The position numbers and the translations under genes are program-made. This document shows, one piece after another, positions 1 to 7,366 of a stretch of DNA of 25,899 bases. The notes beneath the pieces are model-generated. The model worked only from the letters and a program-made list of their open reading frames with translations, was not told the origin of the DNA and made no database searches. How positions within the stretch are numbered: position 1 is the first letter of the stretch; every line of letters begins with the position of its first letter. The DNA comes from HGM11416 sp964532155. Lineage in GTDB: Bacteria; Bacillota; Clostridia; Christensenellales; Borkfalkiaceae. The stretch is from contig CAZHGN010000021.1 in assembly GCA_964532155.1 (NCBI GenBank), positions 1 to 25,899 of the forward strand. Direction: 5' to 3'.

Positions 1-24
1 ACGTTTTATCCATCGATTTTTCGT

Positions 25-67
25 CTCTTTGTCAAATGTTGGGGTGTTTTTCTTCACACCCCAACAT
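25..67 (+). repeat. Left copy of 43-base hairpin-containing repeat
   Basis: Bases 25-67 are identical to 25813-25855, in the same orientation, starting CTCTTTGTCAAATG and ending CCCCAACAT. The unit is mostly an inverted repeat. Two exact copies 25.8 kb apart flank the gene cluster. The leading CTCTTTGTCAAA resembles, from memory only, the terminal repeats of ISL3-family insertion sequences, so these may be insertion-sequence ends, a miniature element, or a dispersed genomic terminator-type repeat. No transposase is in the window. Confidence 0.9.
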
Positions 68-77
68 TTTTTATTTG
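34..77 (+). terminator. Rho-independent terminator-like hairpin
   Basis: A perfect 14-bp stem (34-47 with 56-69) encloses an 8-base loop (48-55) and runs into a T-rich tail (T67-T72, then ATTT). This is the classic form of an intrinsic terminator for a plus-strand transcript entering from outside the window. It coincides with the left copy of the 43-base repeat, so it may be carried by that element. The right copy lacks the T tail. Confidence 0.7.
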
Positions 78-211
78 AGTTAAAAATGCGCAATTTTATA
101 TCCGAATTTTTCGTAAAAGTTTTTTCCGTTGACTTGCGATTCTCTTTATGCTGCTTCAGAGCGCCGAAAAGGCAACTCAAGCGGGGGGGGGCGTAACAAT
201 AAAAAGCGCCT

Positions 212-240
212 ATAAAATAATGTCGCAACACAATGCGATA
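212..240 (-). terminator. Weak possible terminator of the AraC-family gene
   Basis: Reading on the minus strand about 20 bases past the regulator stop, TCGCA and TGCGA arms (238-234 and 227-223) enclose a 6-base loop, followed by an AT-rich stretch with a TTTT run. The stem is only 5 bp, so termination here is tentative. Confidence 0.25.
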
Positions 241-258
241 AAATCGACGACGGTTGTT

Positions 259-1068
259 TTACTTCCCGCTCTTCTTTTTGTTTTTAATCGTTTTTTTCAA
301 AAGCGGTTTTTTGCCGGAATATTGCTTGTATTGCCTATAAAAGGTAGCATAGTTATTGTATGAATACTCTTCGGTAAGATGCGTAATCGATAGTCCGGTA
401 GGAATAAGTTGTTCGATTGCAAGCATTTTTTTCTGATTGATATATTTTTTAAGACTTATGCCGAGATAGTCCTTAAAACTATGCGAAAGCCAAGATTTAC
501 TGACGAAGCATTTTTCGGCGATGATATCCGCGTTCAGAGGTTCGGTGATATGTTTATCGATATACTTTAAGACTTTATCGATTGTTTCGTTCGAAACGCC
601 GACCGATTCCTCCATCGACGTAGAGTGCTTTATATGGTAGAGCAACTGAAGCAATGCATGCGGCAGATATTTGTCGAAATCTTCCTTAGAAAAATTTTTT
701 TCGGCATCCGAAATACTGTCGATTATTTTATATAGGGAGTCATCGACGTTTATATGATAAAAATGATTGAAATTGTTTACGGCTGATTTTAATTCGGCGG
801 GTATGATATCTTCGGTAAAATAAAGCCCGCACCGTTCGTAATTTTGATTGTACGGTATTGTCAAGTTATGAATTATCGCCGGTTTTATAAATACCATATC
901 AAAGGATTTTAGATTGTATTTTAAGCCGTTTATGTTAAAAAAAGCGTTTTCTACCGAGTAAACGAAAAGTATTTCATACTCGTTGTGCAGGTGCGGTACC
1001 CAACTCACGTTATCGGGAGTAGTGGGCAAGTCGATTACATGATAAAATCTTACAGAACCAGTTTTCAT
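259..1068 (-). CDS. AraC-family transcriptional regulator
   Basis: A 269-residue regulator, of normal length for an AraC protein with an N-terminal sensing cupin. Residues about 20-90 carry the cupin-type pattern H26-x-H28-x-E30 followed by hydrophobic strands. Residues about 165-255 form the paired helix-turn-helix domain, with VSKSWLSHSFKDYLGIS around the first recognition helix and the signature NNYATFYRQYKQYSGKKP near 238-255. It probably senses a sugar and controls the divergent glycan genes, which is inferred from position. The start was set at the ATG at 1068. The open frame continues to 1116, but the extra 16 residues are hydrophobic, have no ribosome site, and would overlap an excellent -10 box (1080-1075). 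No Shine-Dalgarno precedes 1068 either, so the message may be leaderless. The C-terminus is lysine-rich. Confidence 0.9.
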   Translation of the reverse strand: MKTGSVRFYHVIDLPTTPDNVSWVPHLHNEYEILFVYSVENAFFNINGLKYNLKSFDMVFIKPAIIHNLTIPYNQNYERCGLYFTEDIIPAELKSAVNNFNHFYHINVDDSLYKIIDSISDAEKNFSKEDFDKYLPHALLQLLYHIKHSTSMEESVGVSNETIDKVLKYIDKHITEPLNADIIAEKCFVSKSWLSHSFKDYLGISLKKYINQKKMLAIEQLIPTGLSITHLTEEYSYNNYATFYRQYKQYSGKKPLLKKTIKNKKKSGK

Positions 1069-1074
1069 ATTTAT

Positions 1075-1103
1075 ATTATAACACACTAATGCCAAAAATG
1101 CAA
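1075..1103 (-). promoter_or_regulatory. Extended -10 promoter of the AraC-family gene
   Basis: On the minus strand a perfect TATAAT lies at 1080-1075, preceded by TGT (extended -10, TGnTATAAT). A partial -35, TTGCAT, lies at 1103-1098 with a 17-base spacer. Counting about 7 bases downstream puts the transcription start on or next to the A of the ATG at 1068. Confidence 0.65.
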
Positions 1104-1125
1104 TAAAAATAAGCAAAAAATGCTA

Positions 1126-1154
1126 TTGTTTTATATTCAATTGTTTGATAAAAT
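1126..1154 (+). promoter_or_regulatory. Probable divergent promoter for the 1238-2932 gene
   Basis: TTGTTT (1126-1131) and TAAAAT (1149-1154) are separated by 17 bases and lie about 84 bases before the start codon, in an AT-rich segment shared with the regulator. The octamer TTTATATT occurs at 1070-1077 and 1130-1137 and inverted at 1152-1159, overlapping both promoters. These could be binding half-sites for the AraC protein, though AT-richness makes chance matches likely. Confidence 0.4.
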
Positions 1155-1237
1155 ATAAATGGAATAAGAAATAACCGTAGTGGAAAATAATTTCTTTCGG
1201 GGTTCATTGTACAAAAATAAAGGTGCTAAGCGTAAAC

Positions 1238-2932
1238 ATGACCAATATATATAGCAAACTACTAAAAGAATACTGCGACGCAATGATTGAATTGCAAGAT
1301 AAAAGCGGAGATAAAGCGTTTAACGGCGGAATATATTGCCGTGCGTGCAAAAATATTCACGGTAGATGCTCGGATGCGGTTTACGGATTCACCGTGGCTG
1401 CTAAACTTTTTGGCGAAGAAAAGTATATAAAGGCAGCGAAAGACGTTTTTGCTTACGGCGAAAATATGATTTGCGACGACGGCGGACTATATAACGACGC
1501 ACAAACCACCTGGCGTTATACAACGACGTTTCATCTAACGGTTGTAATAGAAGCGCTCAGAGCGGGCAAGGGGATTTTTTATGCCGAAACGATAAAGGCA
1601 TTTGAGGCTCGAGCCGAAAAAATGGCAAATTGGCTGTACGAAAATCTTGACGAAAAATCGCCTGCGAACATTAATTATGCAACGACCAACGGTTTAGCCC
1701 TTGCAATTTCAGGCAATTATTTTCACAATCAAAAATACCTTGACAGGGCAAAACGCCTCGTTGACTACGCTATGGAGCATATAAGCGAAAACGGGCTTTT
1801 GTACGGCGAGTGCAAGCCGCACGACAAACTTTCGGAGAAGGGGTGTCGGGGGATTGATATAGGTTACAACGTAGAAGAATCCGTCCCGGCACTTGTAAAA
1901 TACTCTTTTGAAGTAGGCGACGAAGTTTTAAAAGAAAAGCTTATCGGGATAGTTCGTTCGCACCTCGATTTTATGTTTCCGGACGGCGGTTGGGATAACA
2001 GTTTCGGCTGTCGAAACAATAAATGGACGTATTGGGGTTCGCGAACGTCTGACGGCTGCGTACCTATGCTTTTGCTCTTTGCCGATAAAGATCCTATGTT
2101 TGCAGAAGCCGCTTATCGTAACGCTGAAATGCTTGATAAATGCTCTATAGGCGGACTTTTATACGGAGGACCTCATTATCGCAAGCGCGGAGAATACGCT
2201 TGCACGCATCACACTTTCGAGCATGTAAACTCCATTGCTTTCGCGCTTGATCATATCAATGAAAAATATTTGATGCCGACAAAAAGGGGTAAAATTCCGT
2301 CGGATAGCACGGACAGTTTTAAGTATTATAAAGAGGTAAGAACCTATAAGATAGCGAAAGGCGATTATCTTGCGACTATAACAGATTACGATTTCGATAT
2401 TTTCTTTAGCGGACATGCAAGCGGCGGAACGCTTACCGCATTATACAACAGAAAAATCGGGCCGATGATAATGGGTTCGGTAACCGACTACGTTTTAGTC
2501 GAACCGACTAATATGCAGCAAGTAAAAGACAGGCAAAACCACAGAAGCTTATTGCCGAGGCTTGTCAAAACTATTGACGGCACGGAGTATTCTTCCACCT
2601 TCTTTTTAAACGCCGAAATGGTCGATAATCGTGCTATAGACGGGTATTTTATTTCGGCAATGACGGGATTATCCGATAATAAAGGCAACGAGCTTAGTGG
2701 TATAAAACCGCAAATCGATTATAAGTTAAGCGAAAACGGTTTAAGCATAGATATCAAAAACGCAAACGGTCTTACGTTGGTTTTACCGCTTATTGCCGGG
2801 AAGGTTGACGTCGTGCAAGGCAAGAAGACAAGCCAAAAAGAAATCTTTTTCTTAACCGGCGGTTTTATTGCCGAAGAATACGACATTTTGTCGGACGAAA
2901 ACGGGAATATATCTCTTTTGATCGAGGCTTAA
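1238..2932 (+). CDS. Six-hairpin-type carbohydrate-active enzyme, family uncertain
   Basis: A 564-residue protein without signal peptide, hence cytoplasmic. Residues 1 to about 350 consist of repeated amphipathic helix pairs with aromatic- and Gly-rich turns (GGIYCRACK, TTWRYTTTFH, GGWDNSF, WTYWGSRTSDGC), typical of an (alpha/alpha)6 toroid. The segment CTHHTFEHV at 322-330 has three histidines and an acid that could be catalytic. Residues about 360-564 are beta-rich and probably a sandwich domain. This two-part plan is known from several polysaccharide lyase and glycosidase families (heparinase-like enzymes, GH154-like and GH88/105-like toroids); I cannot assign one. The ATG at 1238 was preferred to a GTG at 1223 because AAAGGTG (1219-1225) can serve as ribosome site for it, with a longish 12-base spacing. 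It is separated from the following cluster by 281 bases and may be its own transcription unit. Confidence 0.6.
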   Translation: MTNIYSKLLKEYCDAMIELQDKSGDKAFNGGIYCRACKNIHGRCSDAVYGFTVAAKLFGEEKYIKAAKDVFAYGENMICDDGGLYNDAQTTWRYTTTFHLTVVIEALRAGKGIFYAETIKAFEARAEKMANWLYENLDEKSPANINYATTNGLALAISGNYFHNQKYLDRAKRLVDYAMEHISENGLLYGECKPHDKLSEKGCRGIDIGYNVEESVPALVKYSFEVGDEVLKEKLIGIVRSHLDFMFPDGGWDNSFGCRNNKWTYWGSRTSDGCVPMLLLFADKDPMFAEAAYRNAEMLDKCSIGGLLYGGPHYRKRGEYACTHHTFEHVNSIAFALDHINEKYLMPTKRGKIPSDSTDSFKYYKEVRTYKIAKGDYLATITDYDFDIFFSGHASGGTLTALYNRKIGPMIMGSVTDYVLVEPTNMQQVKDRQNHRSLLPRLVKTIDGTEYSSTFFLNAEMVDNRAIDGYFISAMTGLSDNKGNELSGIKPQIDYKLSENGLSIDIKNANGLTLVLPLIAGKVDVVQGKKTSQKEIFFLTGGFIAEEYDILSDENGNISLLIEA

Positions 2933-3044
2933 CGGTCGTGTCCGTTATAAAATTGCGGAACAATATATAAAATTGCTGAACTATATATTACGAAATGAAC
3001 TTTATATAGCGGAATAATACAACCGAACAAATTTTTTCATGAGT

Positions 3045-3083
3045 AAAAGGGATATCCCTTTTAGCGTTTGCTGCGCAAACGCT
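3045..3083. repeat. Two adjacent perfect inverted repeats
   Basis: Bases 3045-3062 form an 18-base perfect palindrome (AAAAGGGATATCCCTTTT). Directly abutting it, 3063-3083 form a 9-bp stem with a 3-base loop (arms AGCGTTTGC and GCAAACGCT). Neither is followed by a T run, so they are not standard terminators. They could be a dispersed intergenic repeat, an operator, or an RNA-stabilising structure. Confidence 0.75.
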
Positions 3084-3101
3084 ATCCGCTTTAAATGAAA
3101 A

Positions 3102-3129
3102 TTTACGAAAAGTATAACGTTATTATAAA
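3102..3129 (+). promoter_or_regulatory. Possible promoter of the main cluster
   Basis: TTTACG (3102-3107) and TATAAA (3124-3129) are 16 bases apart, 85 bases before the start at 3214. The match to sigma-A consensus is partial; it is proposed mainly because the gap is long and the genes after 3214 are closely packed. Confidence 0.3.
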
Positions 3130-3213
3130 TAAAAAAAGGTATTGAATTCCGATGAATAACGAAAAAATGGTTATCGCGATACGGAATTAAAATAAAAGAT
3201 ACGGAGGTTTAAT

Positions 3214-6012
3214 ATGAGAAGAGTAACATTTTTAGTGTTAATCTTAACACTGATCGCATGCGTATGCTTAGGCGTCGGCTGTCAAGTCACGTGGGAGTAT
3301 AGTGCGCTTACTGAATGTACCGAACATACCGGCGGAACGGCTACTTGCCTTAATAAGGCGGTTTGTGAGGTCTGCGGCGAAGAGTACGGCGAGCTTGCTG
3401 ACCACGTTTACGGCGACTGGCAGCGCGACGGCGAAAAGCATTGGAAGGAATGCACCACCGTGGGTTGTACCGCAAAAAGCGGCGAAGGCGCGCATACCGG
3501 CGGTACGGCTACTTGCAAGGACAAAGCGGTTTGTGCTGACTGCGGCGGAGAATACGGCGTATTGAACGCGGAAAACCATACGAGTATGGAAACCAAGTTC
3601 GTTTCTAACGACGACGGAACGCATAACAAGGTCCATGCTTGCTGCAACGCGTTAATCGATGCAAATATTGCTTGTTCGGGCGGCGAAGCAACCGAATGCG
3701 GTGAGAAAAACGTTTGTACCGACTGCGGCGGCGAATATGGCGAGGCTTTGGGACACGATTTTGATGACGCATGGTCTGCTGACGGAGAAAATCATTGGCA
3801 TGCCTGTACGCGTGAAGATTGTACCGCAAAAGGCGAAGAAGGCGCACATACCGGCGGTGCGGCTACTTGCCTTGATAAAGCGGTTTGCACCACTTGCAGC
3901 AAAGAGTACGGCGAACTTGCCGACCACGTTTACGGCGATTGGCAACATGACGAAGATAACCATTGGAAAGAATGTACTGTAGAAGATTGTACCGCAAAAA
4001 GCGAAGAAGGCGCACATACCGGCGGAACGGCTACTTGCCTTGATAAAGCGGTTTGCACCACTTGCAGCAAAGAGTACGGCGAACTTGCCGACCACGTTTA
4101 CGGCGATTGGCAACATGACGAAGATAACCATTGGAAAGAATGTACTGCAGAAGGTTGTTCCGCAAAAAGCGAAGAAGCCGCACACAATTTCAAATTGTGG
4201 GATAAGTCTGCCGACGATTGCGACTATAAGGCATGCGAATGCGGACATACCGACACAACTCAATCGTTCGATAAAACCGTATCGCTTATTAATCAAACAA
4301 TCTCGCTTTTTAAATCGACTGCTTTTTCGATTAGTCTCGGCGGAGTAAGCGACTACGAAAGCGTTGAAAAGATTGCCCTTGGAGATTACGATTTCGGCAC
4401 TGATCTTACGGCGTTGAACATAGGCGATCAATTCAAAGCCGATACGAAGATGCACGGTAAACAAACCTTAATCGTAACCGTTAACGGCGAAGACGACGCA
4501 ACTCACGAAATCAAAGTTCCCGTTACGGTTATTACCGCGGAAATAACGGATTCCGGCGATCTTAAGGGTATTCAGCCCACCGCCCAACGGAAAGGGGTTT
4601 ACGGATACTATATTTTAACAAACAACGTTTCCGAGAACAGTCTTAACGCCAACGCCTACTCGGGCGATTGGGATGAAACGACAGGTTTCTTCGGCACGCT
4701 CGACGGTCAAGGACATACCATATCTATGGCGGCAAACGAGAGGAACGGACTTTTCGGCATATTGCGTGGGGCAACGATAAAGAACCTTACGATAGAAGAC
4801 AATTGGCGTTCGGCATATCAATATTACGCATTGCTCGCAAAAGCTACGTTTAACAGCACTTTAGAAAACGTTACGTTCACGTATAAAGCTGGCAACACCC
4901 AAGCGACGGTAGGCGACGGATACGGTTGGATTTCTTACGCCGAATTTAGTGGCAACACGCTTAAAAACGTAACGGTAAACGACACCTCGGGTTACGGTTC
5001 GTTGTTCGGATTTAAATTCTATAACAATACTTTCGAAAACGTAGTCATAAACGGCACTTACGCGGAAATGGGTCATACCGCAACCGTAGTCGATAATGAC
5101 GGGAATATTACGGAAGTCGGTAAAGCCGTTCTATACGACGAAGTTAAGAAGATCGTGACCAAGAAAGTTACCCTCGAGGGCAGACAGGATTTCGTTCTTG
5201 ACGGAGCTGTTTCCGTAATCAATCTCGGTGATTATAACGAAGGCAAAATTTTATCCATAACGACAAGCACGGGTTTCGACCTTGCGTCGCTGAGTTCCGA
5301 ATACGTCGAAGCTACGTTTAAGGCGGCTAAACAAAAACACGGCGAACAAAACATCAACGTAACCTTGAGTTATAAGGGCGAAACAGTCGTGGTCGTCGTT
5401 CCCGTAACGGTAATAACCAAATCCATTAAAACCATGTCCGAATTGCAAGATGCCGTAAAGCATACGGGCAGTAACTTGTACGGCTACTACGTTCTTGCAA
5501 ACGACGTGACGGTAAACGAAGCCGGATACGTGGCGAAAAATGCAACGTATGCATGGAATACCGGTACAGGCTTTAAAGGTACGCTTGACGGAAGAGGAAA
5601 GACTATAACGATGCAAGGTAATAAGTCTCAGCATGGTTTATTCGGTACTCTTAATGGCGCAACGGTTAAAAACGTTACAATCAACAATGCTTGGTATAAC
5701 GGTTGGTCTGCATCCGTATTAGGTTACACGGCATACAATACAACATTTGAAAACATTACGATAAATGTTAGTGGCAATACCATTGCAAAACCGACCGATG
5801 CCACAAAAATCGGCGTAATCGTCGGTGCGGAAACAGGTGGTTGCTCTTGGAAAAATGTAACGATTAATGTTGTGAATGCGCAATACACATTATTCCATAC
5901 GATGAATAAAGACAAAACCGACAAGTTTGAAAATGTTAAGGTCGTTATTCCTACGTTGACTCAATTTTCGGATAACGGACAGCCTACCGGCGTAACCGTC
6001 AGCGCGTCTTAA
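3214..6012 (+). CDS. Surface lipoprotein with Cys-rich repeats and two Ig-like/beta-helix modules
   Basis: A 932-residue exported protein. The N-terminus has two or three basic residues, a hydrophobic core and Cys16 (LIAC) or Cys23 (GVGC) as lipid anchor. Residues about 38-323 hold five units of roughly 56 residues with the pattern HTGGTATC..KAVC..C..EYGELADH...W....HWKEC....C; a partial sixth starts at 324. Each unit has about five Cys plus conserved His, fitting disulphide or metal binding. Two modules of about 290 residues follow (352-640 and 645-932), each a short Ig-like beta part ending VPVTVIT and then a repetitive part with GYYIL/GYYVL, GTLDGxGxTI, GLFG.L.GAT.KN.TI, typical of right-handed beta-helix folds. 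No enzymatic residues are evident. It probably binds glycan or projects the importer complex outward. Related modules recur in the lipoprotein at 15949. Ribosome site GGAGGT lies six bases before the ATG. Confidence 0.75.
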   Translation: MRRVTFLVLILTLIACVCLGVGCQVTWEYSALTECTEHTGGTATCLNKAVCEVCGEEYGELADHVYGDWQRDGEKHWKECTTVGCTAKSGEGAHTGGTATCKDKAVCADCGGEYGVLNAENHTSMETKFVSNDDGTHNKVHACCNALIDANIACSGGEATECGEKNVCTDCGGEYGEALGHDFDDAWSADGENHWHACTREDCTAKGEEGAHTGGAATCLDKAVCTTCSKEYGELADHVYGDWQHDEDNHWKECTVEDCTAKSEEGAHTGGTATCLDKAVCTTCSKEYGELADHVYGDWQHDEDNHWKECTAEGCSAKSEEAAHNFKLWDKSADDCDYKACECGHTDTTQSFDKTVSLINQTISLFKSTAFSISLGGVSDYESVEKIALGDYDFGTDLTALNIGDQFKADTKMHGKQTLIVTVNGEDDATHEIKVPVTVITAEITDSGDLKGIQPTAQRKGVYGYYILTNNVSENSLNANAYSGDWDETTGFFGTLDGQGHTISMAANERNGLFGILRGATIKNLTIEDNWRSAYQYYALLAKATFNSTLENVTFTYKAGNTQATVGDGYGWISYAEFSGNTLKNVTVNDTSGYGSLFGFKFYNNTFENVVINGTYAEMGHTATVVDNDGNITEVGKAVLYDEVKKIVTKKVTLEGRQDFVLDGAVSVINLGDYNEGKILSITTSTGFDLASLSSEYVEATFKAAKQKHGEQNINVTLSYKGETVVVVVPVTVITKSIKTMSELQDAVKHTGSNLYGYYVLANDVTVNEAGYVAKNATYAWNTGTGFKGTLDGRGKTITMQGNKSQHGLFGTLNGATVKNVTINNAWYNGWSASVLGYTAYNTTFENITINVSGNTIAKPTDATKIGVIVGAETGGCSWKNVTINVVNAQYTLFHTMNKDKTDKFENVKVVIPTLTQFSDNGQPTGVTVSAS
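3845..4180 (+). repeat. Near-identical 168-base tandem duplication inside the Cys-rich region
   Basis: Bases 3845-4012 and 4013-4180 differ at only six positions by eye and encode repeat units 4 and 5 (56 residues each). The other units in the same gene are much more diverged, so this pair reflects a recent in-frame duplication or gene-conversion event. Copy number could vary between strains. Confidence 0.9.
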
Positions 6013-6041
6013 TTTAAAACGACGTTGTAATTTAAAACGAC
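6010..6041 (+). repeat. 14-base direct repeat overlapping a stop codon
   Basis: TAATTTAAAACGAC occurs at 6010-6023 and again at 6028-6041. The first copy begins with the stop codon of the preceding lipoprotein gene, so the second looks like a short slippage-type duplication just behind the gene. Confidence 0.8.
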
Positions 6042-6081
6042 ACCGCAAGCCGACGGCAAGATATGCCGTCGGCGAAGCGGT
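6042..6081 (+). other. Long intercistronic hairpin
   Basis: An inner 10-bp perfect stem (6049-6058 with 6064-6073, 5-base loop) is extended, after a small internal loop, by a 5-bp outer stem ACCGC/GCGGT (6042-6046 with 6077-6081). No T run follows, so it is not a standard terminator. It lies between the lipoprotein stop and the next ribosome site and probably serves as an RNA processing or 3'-end protecting element that sets different expression of upstream and downstream genes. Confidence 0.7.
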
Positions 6082-6115
6082 AAATCATAAAAAGTATTAT
6101 CCGGGGAGGTTATTT

Positions 6116-7366
6116 ATGAAGAGCAACTTGGAACGATATGCCGGACTTATACAAAATTATGTAAAGAGCAACTATAAAAAATGTTTTCGCGAACCGCACG
6201 GTAAGTTTAAGTATCCGTGTGTTGTTCCCGGCTCGTCTTATTCCGACCAATTATGGGATTGGGACAGTTGGCTTACGGATATTGCTTTGGCTGCTGCGGC
6301 AAGCGCCGAAGATATTACCGTTTACGAGCAAGGTTGCGTTCTGAATTTTCTCGATGCCGCAGACGAAGAAGGGCGTATACCTATAAACATAATAGCCGAC
6401 CGCGAAAGCATATTCGATTTAAAGCCCTGCACCGAAGTTAACATTCACAAGCCATGTCTTGCTCAACACGCTTTATTTGTCGCTCTTAAAAGCGAAAATG
6501 CCGATTGGCTTAAAAACAAGTTCTCGGTATTAAAAAAGTTTGTCGATTGGTACAAACATAATTGTTTTCACAGTGAAACGGGGCTTTATTATTGGCTTAA
6601 CGATTTTGCTATCGGGGTAGATAACGATCCTTGCGTTTTCTACAGACCGAATAAAAGCACGGCGTCGATTTTCTTAAATTGCCTTATGTACGGCGAACTC
6701 GCGGCAATGGCGGAACTTTGCAAAATATTGCAAGACGACGACGAAAAGAAATATTCCGCTGCGGCGGAGTCCTTGAAGCAATCGATTCAAAGTGAATGTT
6801 GGGACGAGCGCGACGGATTCTTTTACAGTGCCGATATTCTTCTTAAAAAAGTAGAACCGGACGAATGGCTGCACAGCGGTTGTCCGCGGCATTGGAAGTC
6901 TTTGCCTATGCGCATAGGCGTGTGGACGGGCTTTTTGACGATGTATTACGGAATCGCAACGCAAAAACAATCGGAAATAATGGTTAAAAAGCATTTGCGA
7001 AACAGCAAGGAGTTCAATTCGAAATACGGGGTGAGAAGCCTTTCTAAGGCGGAAAGTAGGATGTATGCGATAAATAACAGCGGCAATCCCTCGTGTTGGA
7101 TAGGACCTATATGGGGCAATGCGAATTATTTGGTTTGCGAAGGTTTACTTCGATACGGTTTTGTGTCCGACGCGATGCTTCTTGCCAAAAAAACGGTTAA
7201 ATTATTCGGCAAAGACGTTGAGATTTCGGGCGAATTTCATGAGTACTATCATCCGGATACGGGTGAGGGTGTACGAAATAAAGGTTTTCAAAGCTGGAAT
7301 CTGCTATCTTATAATTTAGCGGATCGGCTTTTGAATAATAATTGGATTTACGGAGGTAAAAAATGA
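6116..7366 (+). CDS. GH63-like glycosidase (clan GH-G type), cytoplasmic
   Basis: A 416-residue protein lacking a signal peptide. The sequence carries clan GH-G-like (trehalase/GH63/mannosylglycerate hydrolase-like) toroid motifs: WDWDSW near residue 43, GVDNDP with D169 and D171 as candidate general acid, WIGPIWGNANYL near 330, and HEYYHPDTGEG with E376 as candidate base, followed by NKGFQSWN. It is much shorter than eukaryotic GH63 enzymes and corresponds to the catalytic toroid alone. The bond and sugar are not predictable; alpha-glucosidic or alpha-mannosidic linkages are usual in the clan. The start has a strong ribosome site GGGGAGGT (6103-6110). Its stop overlaps the start of the solute-binding protein gene by four bases (ATGA), so the two are translationally coupled. 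Confidence 0.75.
   Translation: MKSNLERYAGLIQNYVKSNYKKCFREPHGKFKYPCVVPGSSYSDQLWDWDSWLTDIALAAAASAEDITVYEQGCVLNFLDAADEEGRIPINIIADRESIFDLKPCTEVNIHKPCLAQHALFVALKSENADWLKNKFSVLKKFVDWYKHNCFHSETGLYYWLNDFAIGVDNDPCVFYRPNKSTASIFLNCLMYGELAAMAELCKILQDDDEKKYSAAAESLKQSIQSECWDERDGFFYSADILLKKVEPDEWLHSGCPRHWKSLPMRIGVWTGFLTMYYGIATQKQSEIMVKKHLRNSKEFNSKYGVRSLSKAESRMYAINNSGNPSCWIGPIWGNANYLVCEGLLRYGFVSDAMLLAKKTVKLFGKDVEISGEFHEYYHPDTGEGVRNKGFQSWNLLSYNLADRLLNNNWIYGGKK

Larger units (their letters stand above)
1..258. other. Non-coding left flank
   Basis: No convincing gene is seen here. A 71-codon plus-strand frame at 148-363 has no ribosome site and runs into the opposite-strand regulator, so it is not called. The stretch holds a strong hairpin near its start (34-69), a run of nine G at 183-191, and a weak hairpin (223-238) that could end the minus-strand regulator transcript. 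Confidence 0.6.
2933..3213 (+). other. Intergenic region with tandem short repeat, hairpins and leader
   Basis: This gap separates the first enzyme from the large downstream cluster. It holds a 20-base imperfect direct repeat of the type TATAAAATTGCxGAAC (about 2945-2986), two back-to-back inverted repeats (3045-3083), a weak promoter-like sequence and a good ribosome site GGAGGT (3203-3208) for the gene at 3214. No open frame of note is present. Confidence 0.6.

Noticed and set aside
148..363. 71-codon plus-strand open frame near the left end
   Set aside because: It has no ribosome site, includes the G9 run, and its second half overlaps the well-supported AraC gene on the other strand.
1069..1116. 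Upstream extension of the AraC-family gene by 16 residues
   Set aside because: The added residues are hydrophobic and unlike a cupin N-terminus, there is no ribosome site, and the extended -10 promoter lies within them.
3045..3083. Rho-independent terminator after the first enzyme gene
   Set aside because: The stems are strong but no T run follows the second hairpin, and the T stretch of the first is part of its own stem.
3845..4180. CRISPR-like direct repeat
   Set aside because: The repeats are 168 bases, adjacent without spacers, and encode protein units in frame.
3652..4464. 270-codon minus-strand open frame inside the Cys-rich lipoprotein gene
   Set aside because: It is the shadow of the repeat region: its repeats mirror the plus-strand units, and the plus-strand protein has signal peptide, ribosome site and domain logic.
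5149..6012. Pectate lyase function for the beta-helix modules
   Set aside because: The rung-like repeats suggest the fold, but no lyase catalytic Asp/Arg pattern is visible and the modules are short, so only a structural or binding role is proposed.
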